Origin: a virus
Strand: one strand, 5' to 3'
Length of the DNA: 64,000 nucleotides
Virus record (IMG/VR): IMGVR_UViG_3300044624_001039
Span: 1 to 64,000 of that record
Shown here: positions 59,927 through 64,000 of the stretch, one piece after another
Position numbering within the stretch: the first letter of the stretch is position 1
Layout: every line of letters begins with the position of its first letter
The notes under the pieces: model-generated
What the model was told of the DNA's origin: nothing
The model's database searches: none
What the model saw: only the letters and a program-made list of their open reading frames with translations
Translations under genes and position numbers: made by a program

Positions 59927-60537
59927 TTTTGTTTTGTAAAGAAGAATAGCATAACCAATCTGCCGTTATCCATACAATCACCAAAGTTATCACCATGACT
60001 GTGCCATAATAACGGATCAAACAATACTAAACGATTATACTTCATTGGACTAGATGCATAGCGTGTCCATAATGTTTTATCAAGCCCATCACCATAGATT
60101 ACATTTCTACGTAGTTCTTCATAGTTAGTGAAGCCTAAATATTTACCTTCTTCTGGTGTAGCTGGAGCACGTTCTATACCTAATCTATTATGATAATAAA
60201 AGTGTGTTCCAGATTCTGGACGACATTGATTTGGTGTATTAAGATATAGTACACCGCCCACATCCCAACCTGGATCAATATGTATATTTTGTTCAAAGGT
60301 ATCAGTTGCTAAACTAATTCTAAAGTAACCGCAACTACTGCCCTCTGCCGGGATTAAGTAATCACCCCAACGATTTTGCACCTTCTCTAACATTTCTTCT
60401 GTGAAGTAAGATTTATCAGAGTTTTTGCCTGGATATGTATGATCTTTTGGTTCCGGATAATTTGAGTTCAATGCGTTTAATCGCATTTGATATGGATCAT
60501 CTAAAAAGTCATCAATGATTACGATATTAGTTTTCAT
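59923..60537 (-). CDS. 2OG-Fe(II) oxygenase, DUF6445-like
   Basis: 204 aa. NIHIDPGWDVGGVLYLN supplies the HxD, LFDPLLWHS the distal His, and NGRLVMLFFF the closing Arg strand. It is a second oxygenase, distinct from the P4H type at 54 kb. Substrate unknown; overlaps neighbours as part of a coupled modification cluster. Confidence 0.82.
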   Translation of the reverse strand: MKTNIVIIDDFLDDPYQMRLNALNSNYPEPKDHTYPGKNSDKSYFTEEMLEKVQNRWGDYLIPAEGSSCGYFRISLATDTFEQNIHIDPGWDVGGVLYLNTPNQCRPESGTHFYYHNRLGIERAPATPEEGKYLGFTNYEELRRNVIYGDGLDKTLWTRYASSPMKYNRLVLFDPLLWHSHGDNFGDCMDNGRLVMLFFFTKQK

Positions 60538-61193
60538 TATAGTTCCTGAAAGACATGACTACCAACGTGACATAGATTGATACTAGTATCCATCCAAGCT
60601 TGCATTCCAGTACTACGGGCCCTAGTGAAGAAGCTTAAATCTTCTGGTAGATAGATATCACCCTGACGCATTTCATGGAAGTAGTGATAGCTGTTATCAT
60701 ATTCCTGTTCAGTTGGGTTATGAGTAGTGCTTTCGTTTGTTGGTGTATATTTAAGATCTGGGTATTGTTTTGCAATACGAATGAATACGTTACGGTGAAT
60801 GAGACTGAAGCCGATACCAATTTTATCTATAGCTACTAGATCACCTTCACGTTGTGGTGGTTGAGTGAGTGTGAAGTTCCATTTTAGTGGTATAGTTTTC
60901 ATTGGGTAAGCACCGCATACCATTTCTTTATTGTGATTAAGAAGTTTTAGTACATCATCAGCTTCAAATCCAACATCGCTATCTAAAAAGAATAGATATT
61001 CAAAATCAGTATTGTTTATGAAGAAGTTAGCTATACGGCTGCGACCACGACTTATTAAACTTTCGTTTGCAAGTGTGAGCATACCGTGATCTATGTTATT
61101 TCTAACAAATTGTTTACCCAATTTAAAGAGGCTGTTGGTTGTTTTATCTGATACTACTCCGCCGTAGCAAGGCATTCCTATTAATATTGACAT
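60537..61193 (-). CDS. Glycosyltransferase, GT-A type
   Basis: 218 aa. ILIGMPCYGGVVSDKTTN, RSRIANFFIN and the DxD-type FLDSDVGF indicate a GT2-like enzyme; the C-terminal HVGSHVF matches the metal/acceptor His strand. Its start lacks a good ribosome binding site. Confidence 0.82.
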   Translation of the reverse strand: MSILIGMPCYGGVVSDKTTNSLFKLGKQFVRNNIDHGMLTLANESLISRGRSRIANFFINNTDFEYLFFLDSDVGFEADDVLKLLNHNKEMVCGAYPMKTIPLKWNFTLTQPPQREGDLVAIDKIGIGFSLIHRNVFIRIAKQYPDLKYTPTNESTTHNPTEQEYDNSYHYFHEMRQGDIYLPEDLSFFTRARSTGMQAWMDTSINLCHVGSHVFQEL

Positions 61194-61196
61194 GTA

Positions 61197-61216
61197 GATA
61201 TTTAGTAGGAAATATC
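61197..61216. other. Perfect inverted repeat upstream of the GT-A gene
   Basis: GATATTT-CCTACT-AAATATC: 7-bp arms and a 6-base loop, 3 bases before the ATG. TTGACA lies just upstream (61220-61225), but the matching -10 is poor. Could be an operator or a translation-blocking hairpin. Confidence 0.5.
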
Positions 61217-61254
61217 TGTTGTCAAAATATTATTGACATTTGTTATTACTTTTT

Positions 61255-61830
61255 CTATTGAAATATTTCAGGATGTGCTTTACCAAATATTTTAATATAT
61301 TTTCCAGCCATCATATCCGCTTCTGCTTCTATTGGACTACCCGGATAACTATCACCCGGCTTAATCATATTTAATTCACCCTGACGTACATGAACCAATT
61401 CATGGAATACTGTACGAAATATATCTACTAAATTTCTATTAGCACAATAAACCCATACTTCACCTGTTTCTGGATTATGTCTTCCAGTATGATGACCCTC
61501 TTGTGCTTCTTTACTATCATAACTAAACTCTATCTTTGGTGTACTTTCTAAATTTAACTTCTTACTTGTCCAAGCAAGAAACTTCTGTACAATAGGATTA
61601 TTATTCAAATCTGCTTGACCATCTTCATCTAGTTTACCTTTAATCCAATTGTCTGGAGTTTTGTGATATTTTCTAACAAATAAGTCATGTAATGCATCAC
61701 CGGTTATACGATGCTTCTTTGCTATACTTCTCATTAGTTTATCAATGGTATTATAGTCGTGTTTCTCTAAGCTAGGAAGTTTCTTAGCTAGTTCACTTGC
61801 GGCTGATTCGTATAGTTCTATTGCTCTCAT
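61255..61830 (-). CDS. Zinc metallopeptidase with capsid-targeting N-terminus
   Basis: 191 aa from MRAIELYESAASELAKK, with a candidate cut after LYE. FRTVFHELVHVRQGELNM gives HExxH, and SPIEAEADMMAG the third ligand region (gluzincin-like EAEAD). No ribosome binding site precedes the ATG; CATAAATACTAAT lies directly before it. Inferred packaged peptidase that could act after injection. Confidence 0.75.
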   Translation of the reverse strand: MRAIELYESAASELAKKLPSLEKHDYNTIDKLMRSIAKKHRITGDALHDLFVRKYHKTPDNWIKGKLDEDGQADLNNNPIVQKFLAWTSKKLNLESTPKIEFSYDSKEAQEGHHTGRHNPETGEVWVYCANRNLVDIFRTVFHELVHVRQGELNMIKPGDSYPGSPIEAEADMMAGKYIKIFGKAHPEIFQ

Positions 61831-61835
61831 ATTAG

Positions 61836-61843
61836 TATTTATG
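61836..61843 (-). promoter_or_regulatory. Late-type promoter motif, possible leaderless start
   Basis: CATAAATA on the minus strand; with T4-late spacing the first transcribed base would be the A of the ATG at 61830. Confidence 0.45.
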
Positions 61844-61854
61844 CTCACTTTAAA

Positions 61855-61923
61855 CAGAGTCTGGCGTAACTCTGAACCAGGCAGCAGCCGCCTGCTTGAC
61901 GCCATTAACCGTTGACGACAACG
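61855..61923. ncRNA. Structured GC-rich island, candidate RNA with pseudoknot
   Basis: Three stems lie in 69 bases: CAGAGT/ACTCTG (61855-61874), CAGGC/GCCTG (61878-61894) and CGTTG/CAACG (61910-61923). The first loop contains GGCGT, which can pair with ACGCC at 61899-61903, giving a pseudoknot. The region is far richer in GC than its surroundings and has no gene. Strand and function unknown; it could be a 3' structure of the nuclease mRNA or a small RNA. Confidence 0.5.
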
Positions 61924-61937
61924 TGCCCTAAGGTGGG

Positions 61938-62375
61938 TTAGTTACACCAAGAAGTTTTAGCTTCTCCGTAGTATTCTCTTGCAAATCCATTCTGTATTAA
62001 CATTGTTCTTAAACTTTGTCCATCAAGTAATATATCACCCAATACACGTCCACCATACTTATCCCAATCAGCAATAGCTACTTGACGTTTTTGTGCTTTA
62101 GTTATAGCATTTTTTGTGAATGCAGAAGCAGCCTGACCACGTTGATCTTCAGCTGGACATTGCGCTCTATGACCTTTTTCAGGTGTATCAACACCAAATA
62201 CACGAATACTTAATTCTTGTTTTAATGGTGGAGGTAAGAACGGTGCTTGAAATGCTACAGTATCGCCATCAATAACTCTAGTGATTGTAAAATCATATAC
62301 ATTCATTGGTTTTTGTTTTTGTGCAAATGCTATAGTAGATATTGCTAATAATATGATTGTTATTATTTTTTTCAT
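61938..62375 (-). CDS. Secreted thermonuclease (SNase family)
   Basis: 145 aa. The signal peptide MKKIITIILLAISTIAFAQ, then ITRVIDGDTVAF, IRVFGVDTPEKGH, DKYGGRVLGDILLDG: the staphylococcal nuclease catalytic Asp, Arg and Glu residues. Would act in the periplasm. May degrade host or rival DNA or help on exit. Next to the GH19 protein. Confidence 0.93.
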   Translation of the reverse strand: MKKIITIILLAISTIAFAQKQKPMNVYDFTITRVIDGDTVAFQAPFLPPPLKQELSIRVFGVDTPEKGHRAQCPAEDQRGQAASAFTKNAITKAQKRQVAIADWDKYGGRVLGDILLDGQSLRTMLIQNGFAREYYGEAKTSWCN

Positions 62376-62385
62376 TTAGTTGTCT

Positions 62386-63267
62386 TTATAAAATATTTTT
62401 GTAATCAATAAACTTTGCATGTCTATCTTGTAATCCACGTAGTGCTGGATTAATCTTTTTTGTTACTGCCTTTGTATCGTTAAAGTTATTTATATGTGGT
62501 TTAACTCTTGTTTGCCAATACCATACTGCAATCTTGGCTGCGATATCAGGTCTTTCTGCTAATTCAGGTTGATTTAATAAATCAATACCTAATGCTTGAC
62601 TAGCCATACGATAGTTATCACGTCCGGTCAATTGAATGAAGCCACGACCATGATATTTTTCTCCATCACCTACATATTTATTACCTAATATCTTTGCAGT
62701 ACGTGGTGCATATTGGCGATCATATTTCTTAGCAAAATATCCTTGACCAACACTTTTTTCTTTTAGTCTACTAAAATTCCATGATTCATGTTTAGTTTGA
62801 GCCATAAACTGTGCTAATTCAGTACCAACTATACCGGCAGCTACCGCGGCTTTATGTAATAAACTTTCAATTTGAGGATAGTTACTTAATGTAGTTATGG
62901 GAGCTTCTTTTTGTGGTTCTATCGGTGTGTCTTTATTAACAGTATTGTTAGGTTTTGTATCTCTAGTGCCTAATGCAGCCATGCCAGCTAACCCACCAAG
63001 AAAACCTCTACGACTTAAATCTTCTAATACTTTACGATTTTTTACTTTACTAATCTCAATACTTATTGGTGTATTAGTTGTTTTTGCTCTAAATATATTA
63101 TCAGTCTCACGTACCCCTGGCTTAAGTTCAGATGCTACAATTAAGAATCTTGCTCTATTCTTTTTTATGCCAACAAACTCACCAACTAATACTTGATAGT
63201 TGGGATAATTTGGTGTCAAATCTACTTTAGGATTTGCTTGTTCGGTAATAAACTCTGTAGCTCTCAT
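62386..63267 (-). CDS. GH19 lysozyme-like protein with capsid-targeting and internal Tat-like motifs
   Basis: 293 aa from MRATEFITEQA, with a candidate cut after ITE. Residues about 11-80 form a small beta domain. A stretch at about 82-98, LSRRGFLGGLAGMAALG, matches a twin-arginine signal. The last ~150 residues (MAQTKHESWNFSRLKE, HGRGFIQLTGRDNYR) are a GH19 chitinase/lysozyme domain with catalytic Glu. Probably cleaves peptidoglycan; capsid packaging would fit entry. Confidence 0.82.
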   Translation of the reverse strand: MRATEFITEQANPKVDLTPNYPNYQVLVGEFVGIKKNRARFLIVASELKPGVRETDNIFRAKTTNTPISIEISKVKNRKVLEDLSRRGFLGGLAGMAALGTRDTKPNNTVNKDTPIEPQKEAPITTLSNYPQIESLLHKAAVAAGIVGTELAQFMAQTKHESWNFSRLKEKSVGQGYFAKKYDRQYAPRTAKILGNKYVGDGEKYHGRGFIQLTGRDNYRMASQALGIDLLNQPELAERPDIAAKIAVWYWQTRVKPHINNFNDTKAVTKKINPALRGLQDRHAKFIDYKNIL

Positions 63268-63271
63268 TATT

Positions 63272-64000
63272 TTATGATGTTGAATAACCTGCAGCCGCAA
63301 GTTGAAATCTACCAGTACCTACACCTGTAGTATCAGTAGCAACTACACCTGTATTACTTACTAAATTAGTCATTGATAAGCCATTAACTCCATTAATAGA
63401 TCCATATCCAAATATAGCCTTATCCCTACCATACCCAGTGGCTGCTAATCGGTTTCTTGCTGTACCTACACCGGTAACATCATTACTAACAACGCCTGTA
63501 TTTGATACTAGATTGGTTATTGATGTGGGTCCGTCTCCATACCCAAATATAGCTTTATCAGTTCCATAACCTGCAGCCGCTAATGCCACTCTATCAGTAC
63601 CGACACCTGCAGTATCTGTGGCTACTACACCTGTGTTTGATACTAGATTGGTTACCCTAGTAGTTCCGTATCCAAATATAGCTTTATCACCGCCATAACC
63701 TGCGGCTGCAAGCCACCATCTTGCTGTACCCACCCCGGCAACATCATTACTAACAACACCAGTGTTTGATACTAGGTTAGTCATTGATTTAATGCCTGTG
63801 CCGCTGGTGCCATACCCGAATATAGCTTTATCATAGCCATATCCCGCGGCAGCAAGATAACTTCTAGCAGTGCCCACACCTGTAGTATCATTACTAACAA
63901 CACCAGTGTTTGATACTAAGTTAGTCATAGATAAATATGTAAGAGCTTGATTGTATCCAAAACCAAATATGGCTTTATCAGTTCCGTAACTTGCGGCTGC
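63272..64000 (-). CDS. Repeat fibre protein, second type (partial)
   Basis: Open through the right edge of the window. About five repeats of ~45 residues with KAIFGYG, MTNLVSNTGVVSNDTTGVGT and AAAGYG. The pattern is propeller-like but differs from the GWFGGG/RGPL fibres. Likely another tail-tip protein; its N-terminus lies outside the window. Confidence 0.75.
   Translation of the reverse strand, partial: AAASYGTDKAIFGFGYNQALTYLSMTNLVSNTGVVSNDTTGVGTARSYLAAAGYGYDKAIFGYGTSGTGIKSMTNLVSNTGVVSNDVAGVGTARWWLAAAGYGGDKAIFGYGTTRVTNLVSNTGVVATDTAGVGTDRVALAAAGYGTDKAIFGYGDGPTSITNLVSNTGVVSNDVTGVGTARNRLAATGYGRDKAIFGYGSINGVNGLSMTNLVSNTGVVATDTTGVGTGRFQLAAAGYSTS
63272..64000. repeat. Tandem ~135-base repeats inside the partial fibre gene
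   Basis: Units containing ACTAACAACACCAGTGTTTG-like sequence recur every ~135 to 160 bases, matching the ~45-residue protein repeat. Confidence 0.8.

Noticed and set aside
61197-61225. Sigma-70 promoter before the GT-A gene
   Set aside because: TTGACA is present but the base positions for the -10 read AATATC; too weak to call.
1-64000. tRNA genes
   Set aside because: I found no convincing cloverleaf or TTCGA-type T-loop with matching acceptor stem; a program such as tRNAscan would be decisive.

Overview
The window looks like part of a large, AT-rich, T4-like tailed-phage genome (Caudoviricetes, myovirus-type). Diagnostic genes are a T4-type family B DNA polymerase, a gp45-like sliding clamp, a DsbA-like dsDNA-binding protein, an ATP-dependent DNA ligase, a 5'-3' exonuclease and several small proteins of the kind shared by cyanophages and pelagiphages. 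Genes are tightly packed, usually with ATGA or TAATG stop/start overlaps. I see no tRNA, CRISPR array, integrase or insertion sequence, and no intergenic gap over about 120 bases. The host is probably a proteobacterium: there are near-consensus sigma-70 promoters, and DnaK, Hsp20 (IbpA-like) and ClpX read as proteobacterial. This is inference by eye.

Layout. (a) 1-9 kb: a proteostasis island with ClpP, ClpS, Hsp20, DnaK, ribosomal protein bS21 and ClpX, plus a SprT-like protease and three plus-strand genes. (b) 9-28.6 kb: lipoproteins, a membrane coiled-coil protein, DNA ligase, many small early-type proteins behind repeated TTGACA-N17-TATAAT promoters, the 5'-3' exonuclease, a ParB-like protein and candidate GIY-YIG-like proteins. 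(c) 28.6-33 kb: UV-damage endonuclease UvdE, with a divergent plus-strand operon of three proteins that begin with T4-like capsid-targeting peptides. (d) 33-46 kb: sugar epimerase, glycosyltransferases, QueE, class II aldolase, QueD, APS kinase fused to a nucleotidyltransferase, a type II (DfrB/R67-like) dihydrofolate reductase, FolE, a second PTPS-fold protein and a DpdA-like DNA transglycosylase. (e) 45-50 kb: sliding clamp, polymerase, DsbA-like protein, TilS-like ATPase. (f) 50-64 kb: six-repeat kelch-like fibre proteins, a glycine-rich adhesin, glycosyltransferases, two 2OG-Fe(II) oxygenases, a sulfotransferase, and a metallopeptidase, nuclease and GH19 lysozyme-like set.

How the genes may work together. 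FolE, QueD, QueE and DpdA make a near-complete route from GTP to 7-deazaguanine inserted into phage DNA, probably as an anti-restriction modification; QueC is missing from the window. ClpX, ClpP, ClpS, DnaK and Hsp20 would let the phage fold and degrade proteins on its own terms, and bS21 could bias host ribosomes. At least six proteins start with a short peptide ending in (L/I)xE followed by a small or polar residue, like T4 internal head proteins (MKTYQEFIAE/A). I infer that they are packaged in the capsid, processed by the prohead protease and injected with the DNA. The cargo would include a nuclease-like, an ART-like, a Gp88-like, a metallopeptidase and a GH19 protein. Two promoter classes are visible: sigma-70-like ones, mostly before minus-strand genes, and a T4-late-like GATAAATACTT motif before the plus-strand cargo genes and the fibre genes.
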